Under the pieces are notes generated by a model. That model did not search any database, was not told the DNA's origin, and saw only the letters and a program-made list of their open reading frames with translations. Shown piece by piece: positions 23,392 through 31,497 of a stretch of 64,000 nucleotides of DNA (positions are counted from its first letter, which is position 1; every line of letters starts with the position of its first letter). A program made the translations under genes and the position numbers. The DNA is from JAIXWP01 sp964428835 (GTDB lineage: Bacteria > Bacteroidota > Bacteroidia > Flavobacteriales_D > Sanyastnellaceae). Location of the stretch: assembly GCA_964428835.1 (NCBI GenBank), contig CAYRZQ010000006.1, positions 40,560 through 104,559 of the forward strand, given 5' to 3'.

Positions 23392-25818
23392 ATGAAAAGA
23401 CTTTTTACTATTCTCTTTGCACTCTTTGTTTCTTTTTATTCTTCAGCCCAATGTACCGACCCCTCGGCGTCGAATTATAATTTTCATGGGTTGTACGATA
23501 CTTACAGCGCCATTAATATCGGATCTGATCTTCCAATTCAATGTTGTTACGAAACGACCATGATCATTTCATCCCTACAGCAAGTATATGTAGAAGTTAA
23601 TGATGCAGGTTTTCTTGCTGGACTTCACCTTGCGGCCCATTGCCTAGGAAATGGATTATATGAGGTTGAGGTTTACTTTGATGAAAATCAACCTTCGCAG
23701 GTGGCGATTCAGGTTTCAGATGGACAAAACTTTTCATTAGATTCAAGTCTCGGTTCTCCCTATGTGTTTTCGATAAGCATTGGTGAATATGTGCAGGGCT
23801 GCATGGATTCTACGGCATGTAATTATAATCCAGATGCTACAGTGCCTCAGATATTGTGCGACTATAGCTGTCGCGGTTGTACTGATCAAAACGCCTTGAA
23901 TTATAATCCTGTATTCACTATTGATGATGGTTCTTGCCTTTATCAAAATGCTGTAGCGAAAGCAAACGGCCCTTATATTTGTTATTCTAGCTTTTATGAA
24001 AATGGTGTTTCGTCCATATTTGATGAAGTGTCAGGGTTGTACACGGTTGATTTGATTGGTGTTAATGATTGTAATTGGTTGGCCTTTGATTTTGAAGATG
24101 AGTCACTAGAGTATAATATTCAGCTATTCAATAGTAATAATGAACTTATTCTTGAACGTAATTTTTCTGGCTCTGATGATTTTAGTTCTTTAAGTTATGA
24201 TTCTGAAGGTATTATTGACGGTTGTGATGACCCACAAGCTTGCAATTATGATCCGAATGCTTATTGCTCAAATTTTTTCAACTGCACTTACGGCTGCGAT
24301 GGCTGCACTAATCCACTCGCTGAAAACTATGAGCCTGAGGCTACCCTAGAAAACGGAAGCTGCTGTGTTGGGCAAATTATTACCTTCGACGATGGTGATG
24401 TCAATGCTATTAATGTTAATAGCATTCATACTTCGAACGGAGAGTGGATGAGCTATTCTTTTAGCGGAACGCTTTGTTTTGAAGGCGGCTGTATCTACGT
24501 CTATGAAGATGATCTTCCTGCTCCAACAATTCTTACGGCATACAAATTAGATGGCTCAATATTGTTTCAATGTTCATCTTATGAAACTGAATACGGAACA
24601 GAAAGGCTTGAATATACCTACTGCGAAGATGATATCTGGGGCTGTCGTGATCAGTTTGCATGTAATTTTAACCCTGACGCCAATGTAGATACCGAGTGCG
24701 ACTACTCATGTCATGGCTGTACAGATCCAAGTGCGCCGAATTACAACCCTTCTGCGACTATAGAAAATAACACGTGTTGCTCTGATTCTTGGTTCACTTT
24801 TGAATTTTCCGAACCTTGTTATTGGAGTATCTACAATCCTTTTACGGGTTTTTATATGCAGGGAAATTATCCAGAAGACACAGGATATTGCTCAAATCAA
24901 TTACTCGATCCATTTATATGGGGAATGCCAGTTGTCGTTGACGATCATGCCCAAATTAATGGTTCGCGTTTGATAGCTGATTGCTACATTTTGGAAGCAA
25001 TTAGCCTTTCGGGAAATCCTGTTGACTTTACAATTACGGATGGAAATGGTGTCGTCATCGCATCTTCAACTGGAAATACCAATCCTATTTTAAATGCAGA
25101 TGTCAGCGAGAATACAGACGAAGAGCCTGGCTGCACGGATCCAATCGCATGCAACTATGATATAAACGCTTCATGTAATAATGGTTCGTGTATCTACGAT
25201 TGCGGTGGCTGCACGGATATGAATGCTCTTAACTTTAACTCAAATGCATCATGGGAAAATGGGTCTTGTCAATATACGATTCAAGCGCCAGTTGTGACAT
25301 ACACAACGAGTCCAGCGACTTTACCAAATCACTTTATGATTGAGTTTAATGTTCAAGAATTAGGTAATAGTCTGGAGTATATTTTGTCTTCGGATTACAA
25401 TACAGCACAGCGAATGATCGATGAATATACTACTTATGAAATGGGGCCTTATCCGTGCGATGTAGCCATAGATTTTAAGATGCGTTCGTTGGATTTTAAT
25501 CTTGTAGAGGCTTGGAGTATTGAGGATATTCAAATACTCTGTAGCTCACTCTCGGTAGATGAAACAAGAACCGAATCATCATTCGGTTTTTACCCAAACC
25601 CTGCAAATGATCGAATTATGCTCACTGGTTTATCCAACGATCAGTACACTCTACAAATCATAGATATCGCAGGTCGTGTGGCTTTGAATCAAACCATTAT
25701 TGGAAATTCTTCGGGAGTAGAAGTGGATTTGAACAATCTCCAATCAGGTGCCTACATTGTGCGAGTCTTCAATGATGCTAGTGCTCAGAGCGCGAGGCTG
25801 ATTTTGGAGGGGAATTAA
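23392..25818 (+). CDS. Cys-rich modular secreted protein, type IX sorted
   Basis: 808 residues. The signal peptide is MKRLFTILFALFVSFYSSAQ. Nine cysteine modules with the pattern GCTDPxACNYNPxA...C are present: one at the N-terminus (about 21-55) and four tandem pairs near residues 135-185, 275-325, 416-465 and 579-630. The modules are separated by about 100-residue beta-rich spacers that resemble each other only loosely. Each pair reads like GCxDxxACNYxPxA then CxYxCxGCTDxxAxNYxPxA. The module has been seen in marine Bacteroidota surface proteins; its role is not known to me, but paired Cys suggest disulfide knots. The C-terminus is a type A type IX sorting domain (FGFYPNPANDRIMLTGLSND, about 726-745). 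The stop directly abuts the convergent membrane-protein gene. Confidence 0.82.
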   Translation: MKRLFTILFALFVSFYSSAQCTDPSASNYNFHGLYDTYSAINIGSDLPIQCCYETTMIISSLQQVYVEVNDAGFLAGLHLAAHCLGNGLYEVEVYFDENQPSQVAIQVSDGQNFSLDSSLGSPYVFSISIGEYVQGCMDSTACNYNPDATVPQILCDYSCRGCTDQNALNYNPVFTIDDGSCLYQNAVAKANGPYICYSSFYENGVSSIFDEVSGLYTVDLIGVNDCNWLAFDFEDESLEYNIQLFNSNNELILERNFSGSDDFSSLSYDSEGIIDGCDDPQACNYDPNAYCSNFFNCTYGCDGCTNPLAENYEPEATLENGSCCVGQIITFDDGDVNAINVNSIHTSNGEWMSYSFSGTLCFEGGCIYVYEDDLPAPTILTAYKLDGSILFQCSSYETEYGTERLEYTYCEDDIWGCRDQFACNFNPDANVDTECDYSCHGCTDPSAPNYNPSATIENNTCCSDSWFTFEFSEPCYWSIYNPFTGFYMQGNYPEDTGYCSNQLLDPFIWGMPVVVDDHAQINGSRLIADCYILEAISLSGNPVDFTITDGNGVVIASSTGNTNPILNADVSENTDEEPGCTDPIACNYDINASCNNGSCIYDCGGCTDMNALNFNSNASWENGSCQYTIQAPVVTYTTSPATLPNHFMIEFNVQELGNSLEYILSSDYNTAQRMIDEYTTYEMGPYPCDVAIDFKMRSLDFNLVEAWSIEDIQILCSSLSVDETRTESSFGFYPNPANDRIMLTGLSNDQYTLQIIDIAGRVALNQTIIGNSSGVEVDLNNLQSGAYIVRVFNDASAQSARLILEGN

Positions 25819-26172
25819 TTAATTCCTCCCCAAAAGCACTGCTCTTAGGTCTCCCTTTTCTTTTTTAATGAAATAAATGAGAATGGGAGCGAAAAGCAAA
25901 ATGCCGAGAATCATGGCGGCGCTGCCGAGGACAATCGAGCTTGATGAGAATCGATCGCGCCACATGATCCACAAGCCAGAGAGAATTAAATAACACGTGA
26001 AGTCGAGATTGAACTGACCACTCCAACCAAGGCTGGTCAAGTTATCGGCGAAGACAGCAAATAAATTGATTCCCTCATTTAATGAAGCGGTCACTGTGTA
26101 AACCGCCATGGCTGCAATCATGCCGACAAGAAGGATTGTGAGAGTTGTGCTGTTGGTGTTTGAATTGCTCAT
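25819..26172 (-). CDS. Small membrane protein, probably TetR-controlled
   Basis: 117 residues; family not recognised. Three hydrophobic segments: about residues 10-30 (LTILLVGMIAAMAVYTVTAS), 54-70 (FNLDFTCYLILSGLWIMW) and 80-102 (IVLGSAAMILGILLFAPILI). The C-terminus is positively charged. The pattern resembles small Bacteroidota membrane proteins annotated as hypothetical. An 18-bp palindrome sits 54 bp upstream of its ATG, between it and the TetR-type gene, so it is probably the regulator's target. The 3' end abuts the convergent Cys-rich gene with no space. Confidence 0.75.
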   Translation of the reverse strand: MSNSNTNSTTLTILLVGMIAAMAVYTVTASLNEGINLFAVFADNLTSLGWSGQFNLDFTCYLILSGLWIMWRDRFSSSSIVLGSAAMILGILLFAPILIYFIKKEKGDLRAVLLGRN

Positions 26173-26197
26173 GATTCAATACTTGATTTTTTGGGTG

Positions 26198-26205
26198 CGA
26201 AACTA
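26198..26205 (-). promoter_or_regulatory. -7 box of the 117-residue membrane protein gene
   Basis: Minus-strand TAGTTTCG fits TAnnTTTG with one change. It lies 25 nt before the ATG. The palindrome at 26226-26243 occupies the place expected for the -33 element. Confidence 0.4.
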
Positions 26206-26225
26206 GTTTTAGATTGAATAACATC

Positions 26226-26243
26226 TTAGACGGAACCGTCTAA
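26226..26243. promoter_or_regulatory. TetR-type operator palindrome
   Basis: TTAGACGG and CCGTCTAA are perfect 8-bp arms around a 2-nt centre. It lies 8 bp after the stop of the TetR-family gene and about 21 bp upstream of the -7 box of the next gene. Size and symmetry fit a TetR-dimer site. Confidence 0.6.
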
Positions 26244-26251
26244 TAGAAAAA

Positions 26252-26785
26252 TTATTCCATCGCTTTTGCTAGACGCTTGAGATTGGTGAAGTAGTCTGAT
26301 AGCCACTTGTGGTTTAGATTGTCATAGTTGATTTGCAAATAGAAATTTTCTAATGCAAGTTCAAACAAGGCAGCGATTTTTTCGGTCGAAAAATGGAGAT
26401 TCAATTCTTTTACCCAAAGCATCACAAAGGCATTCCCAACCATGGCGTCGGTCTTGGCAACTAGGGCACCAAACTCCACGTTGTTGCGCGAGAATCGAAG
26501 CTGACGGTTGAAGAGCAAATCAATTTTGAATTCAACCAGTATATCGATTAGTTCGGGATCGATATTCCTTGCGTTTGTTTCTTTGATTGCAATGATCTGA
26601 CAGCGTTCGAGATGGTATTGGAGCAGGTGCGAAATGAAAATCTCCATATCTGCAAAGTGATGATAGAATGAGGACTTGCTGATATCAAGCGCTTTTGCAA
26701 GCGACTCTACCTTTACACCCGCGGGGCCCTGCAGTGCGAAGACTTTATATCCCTTTTCTATCCATATGTCTTTACCTTTTGCCAT
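26252..26785 (-). CDS. TetR/AcrR family transcriptional regulator
   Basis: 177-residue repressor-type protein. The N-terminal helix-turn-helix (about residues 8-55) includes GYKVFALQGPAGVKVESLAK and LDISKSSFYHHFADMEIFIS, the usual TetR recognition helix pattern. The C-terminal ligand domain is all helical and typical in length. The ligand cannot be told. The start at 26785 follows a CATCTTCG box by 4 nt, weaker than the other leaderless promoters here. The likely operator is the palindrome 8 bp downstream of its stop, so it probably controls the next gene rather than itself. Confidence 0.88.
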   Translation of the reverse strand: MAKGKDIWIEKGYKVFALQGPAGVKVESLAKALDISKSSFYHHFADMEIFISHLLQYHLERCQIIAIKETNARNIDPELIDILVEFKIDLLFNRQLRFSRNNVEFGALVAKTDAMVGNAFVMLWVKELNLHFSTEKIAALFELALENFYLQINYDNLNHKWLSDYFTNLKRLAKAME

Positions 26786-26789
26786 GCTG

Positions 26790-26797
26790 CGAAGATG
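26790..26797 (-). promoter_or_regulatory. Weak -7 box of the TetR-family gene (leaderless)
   Basis: CATCTTCG on the minus strand, two changes from TAnnTTTG, but with the same 4-nt spacing to the ATG as the other leaderless genes. Confidence 0.3.
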
Positions 26798-26814
26798 GGG
26801 TCAACTGATAATGA

Positions 26815-27606
26815 TCACAAACTTCTCATCGCTTTTTTGATGATGTATTGTGTATGTGGTGATGAAATGTTCGACCAATTGTGGCATACAGCGCGCACGA
26901 AATCGGGAGATGTTTTTGCGGCATCATTGAGCCAGTTACCGACGCTATCTTTCACGTATTTTGAATTATCCTCTTTCAATGGTTCTATGATAGCCATTCC
27001 CAGCTCAGGATTTTCTTTGAGCGCTGGAATATGCGCGCACCAAACACCCCTTGGCCTTGTGGATTCGCTTGCAAATCTTCTGAGATTTTCGCTTTTTGAT
27101 TTCGTCCAAGGAGTTAGTTCTTTAATTGACTTTTCGATGTCAGTCGCAATCATCGGTCGGACTGCCATCCACGCAATTTCCCTGACTCCAAAATGCGTGT
27201 CGTCGGCAAATGGAGTTATTTCTTTGAGCACTTTTTTAAAGTCATTTTCATGGATGTGGGCAACAGCATACGCTGCCCAACATCGCACACTATCAGATGG
27301 ATGAAGTGAAAGAACTTTTATAAATTCATAATCGTTTTCTCGCACCGCAATGCGCGCCAGGGCTTTTCCTGCAGCCTCATTCCTGGTGTTGATACTATCT
27401 TTTTTCAGTTCGTTCCATTGAGTTAGCAGCTCTTGCTGGTATAGAGTTCGTTTGTTTTGATTGAGAACATTGCTCAATAATACACGATGATCGATAGCGA
27501 GCCACTCGACTAGGTTAGCGCTTTCAATTACGCCTGCATTTAATTCTAATAAAATGTCTTTAGGTATTTCTTTTATGGTGCGTGATCCTTTGCGACGCTC
27601 TGGCAT
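26815..27606 (-). CDS. HEAT-repeat DNA alkylation repair-like protein
   Basis: 263 residues, all helical, built of HEAT-like repeats. Tell-tale motifs are SVRCWAAYAVAHI (about 108-120), FGVREIAWMAVRPMI (about 139-153), the NLRRFASESTRPRGVWCAHI stretch (about 174-193) and YVKDSVGNWLNDAAK (about 219-233). These match the AlkC/AlkD-type DNA glycosylase superfamily, which removes alkylated purines by a HEAT scaffold, particularly the S-E-S/T-R-P-R-G-V-W segment. Catalytic residues were not verified, so a non-enzymatic HEAT protein remains possible. The gene stands alone on its strand, between the TetR gene and a divergent membrane-protein gene. Confidence 0.75.
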   Translation of the reverse strand: MPERRKGSRTIKEIPKDILLELNAGVIESANLVEWLAIDHRVLLSNVLNQNKRTLYQQELLTQWNELKKDSINTRNEAAGKALARIAVRENDYEFIKVLSLHPSDSVRCWAAYAVAHIHENDFKKVLKEITPFADDTHFGVREIAWMAVRPMIATDIEKSIKELTPWTKSKSENLRRFASESTRPRGVWCAHIPALKENPELGMAIIEPLKEDNSKYVKDSVGNWLNDAAKTSPDFVRAVCHNWSNISSPHTQYIIKKAMRSL

Positions 27607-27671
27607 ATTATTTTTGATGGTGAATTTATACTATAAGATTTACTCAAGTTAAGGTTTTTTCAGGATTATAT

Positions 27672-27679
27672 TATATTTG
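27672..27679 (+). promoter_or_regulatory. -7 box of the 150-residue membrane protein gene
   Basis: TATATTTG fits TAnnTTTG, 18 nt before the ATG at 27698. Confidence 0.5.
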
Positions 27680-27697
27680 TACAAACTATAAAACTCT

Positions 27698-28150
27698 ATG
27701 AAAAAACTAGAATGGATTCTGTCCAGCTTCCTAATTTTATGTATATGCATAAAACTACTTGGTTTACCTATGGGAAACTTCCTGAGTATTATTGGCCACA
27801 GTGCTTTGGCTGTTTTTTATTTTGTTAGTGGTTATTTCATTGTAAATGAATTAAGCTTAGATCCGAAAGCAAATGTTGGGGCGAATCCTGGTTTCTTCGA
27901 AACCATGTTAGGAATTTTGTCAGGCGTCTTCATCGCTGTGTCTGTTATTGGACTTATGTTTTACATTCAAGAATGGCCAGGAGGAGTTGTTTTTTTAATC
28001 TTAGGTAATGTTGGATTAATGACAATGTTTATCTTTTCATTTTGGAGATTAAAAAGCTGGAAGGCACAGCCATTAAAAGCAGTAATTTCGAGGTCTTTGC
28101 TGTTTATTGTTGGAACCGTATTCTTTGCTCTAGTCAGTTTTATAATCTGA
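27698..28150 (+). CDS. Four-helix membrane protein of unknown function
   Basis: 150 residues; family not recognised. Four transmembrane helices are visible: about 5-22 (LEWILSSFLILCICIKLLGL), 28-52, 70-90 (ILSGVFIAVSVIGLMFYIQ) and 97-115, with a final hydrophobic segment at the end (about 130-149, SLLFIVGTVFFALVSFII). The first helix starts directly after the Met, with no cleavage site. This looks like a GldL-type or generic Bacteroidota membrane protein but the signature of GldL is absent. A promoter box lies upstream. The next gene begins 95 bp downstream on the same strand. Confidence 0.7.
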   Translation: MKKLEWILSSFLILCICIKLLGLPMGNFLSIIGHSALAVFYFVSGYFIVNELSLDPKANVGANPGFFETMLGILSGVFIAVSVIGLMFYIQEWPGGVVFLILGNVGLMTMFIFSFWRLKSWKAQPLKAVISRSLLFIVGTVFFALVSFII

Positions 28151-28244
28151 GTTTTGTTTTTTTAAATTTTCTTCTGTGTCATTTAACAGTCCTTGGAAAT
28201 TCTTAAGGATTCATTGGCTTTTATTTGCCCGTAAAATAAAAGCC

Positions 28245-28838
28245 ATGAAGAAAATTTATCTCTTAATCGCATTGTCAACAGTTGTCATTATTGGGCGTTC
28301 TCAAAGCACCTCGGAACCGAAAACACTTTTTGGAAATGTATCTTTTGAAAATACATCGTTCGTTATCAATCCTTATAGCGAGTTGGGTAGTATTGGTGGT
28401 TCGGAAATGCTCTCACTAGGTATTCGCGGCGGATTGAATGTAAATTCGAAGTACACTTTTGGAGGATACTACATGGGTTCCCTAAATAACGTTCGACCGG
28501 CCGGAACGGAAATTTTAACTGGTTACATGGATATGCGCGCAGGAGGTGTTTATTTTGAATACACCTTGCTCAATGAAAAGCTAGTGCATCTAACATTTCC
28601 TTTGAATATCGGATACGGAGAGGTTCAATGGGACACAGATAATGATGAAATAGAATTCAATGAACAGAATTTCTTTACGATAGAGCCAACTGCATTACTT
28701 GAAGTGAATTTGCACAAATATGTGAAAGCCAACATTGGTGGCGGATATCGTTGGGTGAGCGACTTCAATTATTTAAATATCAACGCTAATGATCTTCGTG
28801 GTGCAATAGGTCAAATCGGATTGAAAATTGTCATTTAA
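28245..28838 (+). CDS. Outer-membrane beta-barrel-like protein
   Basis: 197 residues from the ATG at 28245, which starts a signal peptide (MKKIYLLIALSTVVIIGRSQ). An upstream ATG in the same frame gives a non-signal N-terminus and is rejected. The mature part alternates hydrophobic and polar residues, with aromatic-glycine strand ends such as YTFGGYYMGSLNNV (about 74-87), VYFEYTLLNEKLVHLTFPLN (about 105-124) and YVKANIGGGYRWVSDFNY (about 162-179), ending in IGLKIVI. This pattern suggests an eight-strand outer-membrane barrel. No specific family was recognised. A strong bidirectional terminator follows 17 bp after the stop. Confidence 0.7.
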   Translation: MKKIYLLIALSTVVIIGRSQSTSEPKTLFGNVSFENTSFVINPYSELGSIGGSEMLSLGIRGGLNVNSKYTFGGYYMGSLNNVRPAGTEILTGYMDMRAGGVYFEYTLLNEKLVHLTFPLNIGYGEVQWDTDNDEIEFNEQNFFTIEPTALLEVNLHKYVKANIGGGYRWVSDFNYLNINANDLRGAIGQIGLKIVI

Positions 28839-28854
28839 GGAAGAATAAAAGATG

Positions 28855-28888
28855 AAACGGTCTCTCCTCAGAGACCGTTTTTTTTTTG
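28855..28888. terminator. Bidirectional Rho-independent terminator
   Basis: AAACGGTCTCT (28855-28865) and AGAGACCGTTT (28870-28880) form a perfect 11-bp stem with a 4-nt loop, followed by a run of nine or more T. It ends the barrel gene and the convergent PEBP gene. Confidence 0.92.
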
Positions 28889-28890
28889 CT

Positions 28891-29385
28891 TTATTTTCTC
28901 TGATAGTAAAATACAAGGCTGGCTTTTTCGATGGTGTTTGCCCAAAGGTTGAATCCTACTACCGCAGGATCGGTTTTATCGTCAAGGCCAAGACTAGCTT
29001 TTTTGAGAGCGTGAATCGTAATGATATATTGATGGATTCCATGGCCCACAGGAGGACAAGGTCCTCCGTAGCCTGCTTGCCCATAACTGGTGATGCTTTG
29101 AATACAGCCCTTAGGCGCTTTTCCCGACGCAACGTCTCCAGCACCTGCAACGAGGTCACTGATATTGGCGGGAATATCAAAAATAAGCCAATGCCACCAC
29201 CCGCTGCCCGTGGGTGCATCCGGATCGTACATCGTGATTGCAAAACTTTCTGTGCCTTCTGGGGCATTTTCCCATGAGAGTTGAGGCGACTCATTTTGTC
29301 CAACGCAGCCCCAGCCGCTGAATTCCTGCGTAAGGGTGCCCTGCCCCCCTACGCTATTGCTTTTGAGTGTAAAGGTCTTGTTCAT
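28891..29385 (-). CDS. YbhB/YbcL family PEBP-like protein
   Basis: 164-residue phosphatidylethanolamine-binding/Raf-kinase-inhibitor-like protein, cytoplasmic (no signal peptide). Signature elements: NESPQLSWENAPEGTESFAI (about residues 31-50), the DPDAPTGSGWWHWLIFDIP anion-binding stretch (about 55-73), and the late GYGGPCPPVGHGIHQYIITI (about 104-123). These contain the conserved Asp, His and Pro-Pro-x-Gly-His residues. Bacterial members are of uncertain role. The gene is divergent from glyQS, with a shared intergenic region of 44 bp, and ends at a strong bidirectional terminator. Confidence 0.92.
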   Translation of the reverse strand: MNKTFTLKSNSVGGQGTLTQEFSGWGCVGQNESPQLSWENAPEGTESFAITMYDPDAPTGSGWWHWLIFDIPANISDLVAGAGDVASGKAPKGCIQSITSYGQAGYGGPCPPVGHGIHQYIITIHALKKASLGLDDKTDPAVVGFNLWANTIEKASLVFYYQRK

Positions 29386-29413
29386 AGCGCTAAAATTACA
29401 ACAATTCTCTCGC

Positions 29414-29421
29414 TATCTTTG
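29414..29421 (+). promoter_or_regulatory. glyQS promoter -7 box
   Basis: TATCTTTG fits TAnnTTTG and lies 8 nt before the ATG, giving a leader of at most a few nucleotides and no room for a ribosome binding site. Confidence 0.55.
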
Positions 29422-29429
29422 CCCCCGTT

Positions 29430-30965
29430 ATGCAAAACAACGACGATAAACTCAAGAAGGTCATCGCTCATTCGAAAGAGTATGGCTTCATCTTTCCATC
29501 ATCAGAAATCTACGATGGACTTTCTGCTACATACGACTACGGTCAATATGGTGTTGAATTAAAAAACAATATCAAAAATTACTGGTGGACAGCCATGACG
29601 CGCATGCACCAAAATATTGTGGGTATCGATGCCGCAATATTTATGCATCCTACAACATGGAAAGCTTCTGGTCACGTCGATGCCTTCAATGATCCACTGA
29701 TTGATAACAAAGACAGCAAAAAGCGCTATCGCGCTGATGTTTTGCTTGAAGATTATATCAAGAAGATTGAGCAAAAAGTTGATAAGGAAATTGAAAAGGC
29801 CAAAAACAAGTTTGGAGAAGCTTTCAACGAGGAACAGTTTAGAGCTACCAATCCAAATGTGCTTCGCAATCAGGAAAAAATTAATGCTGTAGAAGCAAAG
29901 ATGAAAGCTGCTCTTGAAGCAAGCGATCTTGAGGCTTTGAAAAATCTCATTGATGAATGTGAAATAGCAGACCCTGAAACGGGCAGTCGCAACTGGACAG
30001 AGGTTCGTCAGTTTAACTTAATGTTTAAAACTGAAATGGGCGCCGTGAGCGGTGATGCGGGAATTATTTACTTGCGTCCTGAGACAGCTCAAGGAATTTT
30101 CGTCAACTTTCTCAATGTACAAAAGAGTGGACGAATGAAATTACCTTTCGGTATCGCTCAGATCGGAAAGGCTTTCAGAAATGAAATCATCGCTCGTCAG
30201 TTCATTTTTAGAATGCGCGAATTTGAGCAAATGGAAATGCAGTTTTTTGTAAAACCAGGAACAGAGCTTGAATGGTATAACTACTGGAAAGAAACCCGCA
30301 TCCGTTGGCACAAGGCTCTGGGGATGGGTGAGAGTAATTATAAGTTTCATGATCACCTCAAATTGGCGCACTATGCAAACGCAGCATGCGATATTGAATT
30401 CAACTTTCCGATGGGCTTCAAAGAATTGGAAGGTATCCACTCGCGTACTGATTTTGACTTGGGAGCTCATGAAAAGTTTAGCGGTAAAAAACTTCGCTAT
30501 TTCGACCCCGAAACTAACGAGAGCTACGTACCGTATGTGATTGAGACATCCATTGGTCTTGATCGTATGTTCCTCGCAACGCTGAGTGCTGCTTATGAAG
30601 AAGAGAAATTGGAAGACGGCTCAGAACGTATGGTGTTGCGCATTCATCCTGCTTTAGCTCCAGTGAAGGTTGCTATATTACCCTTGGTGAAAAAAGACGG
30701 TCTTCCAGAAAAGGCGCAGGAAATTGTAGATTTATTGAAGCTAGATTTTAATCTTCAGTATGACGATAAGGATGCTGTAGGCCGCCGCTACCGCAGACAA
30801 GATGCGATAGGAACTCCCTATTGCATTACCGTGGACTATGACACGATGCAAGATAACACTGTGACAATTCGTGAACGCGACAGCATGCAACAAGAGCGAG
30901 TGTCGATTGATCAATTGCATCAAATCGTAAGCAAGAAGGTAAGCCTTCAACAATTGTTTAAATAG
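29430..30965 (+). CDS. glyQS: Glycyl-tRNA synthetase, single-chain type
   Basis: 511-residue class II alpha-2 type enzyme, charging tRNA-Gly. It is the eukaryote/archaea-like form used by Bacteroidota rather than the alpha2-beta2 GlyQ/GlyS type. Motif 1 region is GAVSGDAGIIYLRPETAQGI (about residues 203-222), motif 2 FGIAQIGKAFRNEI (about 240-253) and RMREFEQMEMQFF (about 260-272), and motif 3 GLDRMFLATL (about 373-382). The C-terminal anticodon-binding domain begins near 405 (HPALAPVKVAILPLV). The whole protein is intact. The ATG at 29430 lies 8 nt past a -7 box. slyD and pgk follow closely on the same strand. Confidence 0.96.
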   Translation: MQNNDDKLKKVIAHSKEYGFIFPSSEIYDGLSATYDYGQYGVELKNNIKNYWWTAMTRMHQNIVGIDAAIFMHPTTWKASGHVDAFNDPLIDNKDSKKRYRADVLLEDYIKKIEQKVDKEIEKAKNKFGEAFNEEQFRATNPNVLRNQEKINAVEAKMKAALEASDLEALKNLIDECEIADPETGSRNWTEVRQFNLMFKTEMGAVSGDAGIIYLRPETAQGIFVNFLNVQKSGRMKLPFGIAQIGKAFRNEIIARQFIFRMREFEQMEMQFFVKPGTELEWYNYWKETRIRWHKALGMGESNYKFHDHLKLAHYANAACDIEFNFPMGFKELEGIHSRTDFDLGAHEKFSGKKLRYFDPETNESYVPYVIETSIGLDRMFLATLSAAYEEEKLEDGSERMVLRIHPALAPVKVAILPLVKKDGLPEKAQEIVDLLKLDFNLQYDDKDAVGRRYRRQDAIGTPYCITVDYDTMQDNTVTIRERDSMQQERVSIDQLHQIVSKKVSLQQLFK

Positions 30966-30984
30966 AATTTTTAATTTTTATATC

Positions 30985-31464
30985 ATGCAAATCACAAACG
31001 AAAAAGTAGCCGCAATCCATTACACATTGCGCAACAATTCAGGCGAGGTGTTGGATTCAAGTGCTGGCCGCGAGCCGCTCTACTACCTTCACGGCCATGG
31101 CAACCTCATTCCAGGTATGGAAGCAGGTTTGGAAGGAAAGGTAGTGGGAGACAAATTTAGTATCGTGGTAAACCCAGAGGATGGCTACGGCGTTCGTGAC
31201 GAGGCGGCGGTACAGCAAGTCCCAATGGCTGCATTCGGAGGTAACCCAGTCAAAGAAGGAATGCAATTCCGTGCTGGCAATGATCAACAACAGTATATTG
31301 TTACGGTGACGGCCGTCGAAGGTGATATGGTGACAGTAGATGCAAACCATCCATTGGCAGGTGTTGAATTACATTTCGATGTAGAGGTAATGGAAGTGCG
31401 TGATGCAAGTGGTGAGGAAATTGCTCATGGTCATGCTCATGGACCAGGTGGACATCATCACTAA
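30985..31464 (+). CDS. slyD: FKBP-type peptidyl-prolyl isomerase SlyD
   Basis: 159-residue cytoplasmic prolyl isomerase and chaperone. The FKBP core has GEVLDSSAGREPLYYLHGHG (about 13-32), LIPGMEAGLEGKVVGDKFSI (about 34-53) and NPEDGYG (about 56-62). The insert-in-flap chaperone domain follows (about 75-120), then DANHPLAGVELHFDVEVMEV (about 114-133). The C-terminus is His-rich (HGHAHGPGGHHH), a nickel-binding tail like that of SlyD of other bacteria, though short. It lies 19 bp after glyQS and 33 bp before pgk, so it may share a transcript. Confidence 0.94.
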   Translation: MQITNEKVAAIHYTLRNNSGEVLDSSAGREPLYYLHGHGNLIPGMEAGLEGKVVGDKFSIVVNPEDGYGVRDEAAVQQVPMAAFGGNPVKEGMQFRAGNDQQQYIVTVTAVEGDMVTVDANHPLAGVELHFDVEVMEVRDASGEEIAHGHAHGPGGHHH

Positions 31465-31497
31465 TAAAGTTTTTAATAAAGAAAATAATAAATCAAT

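Noticed and set aside
25819..25819. Fusion between the Cys-rich gene and the convergent membrane-protein gene
   Set aside because: The two stop codons simply abut on opposite strands; both frames are intact.
28852..29277. 141-residue plus-strand reading frame opposite the PEBP gene
   Set aside because: It begins in the terminator hairpin and runs antisense to a clearly recognised protein.
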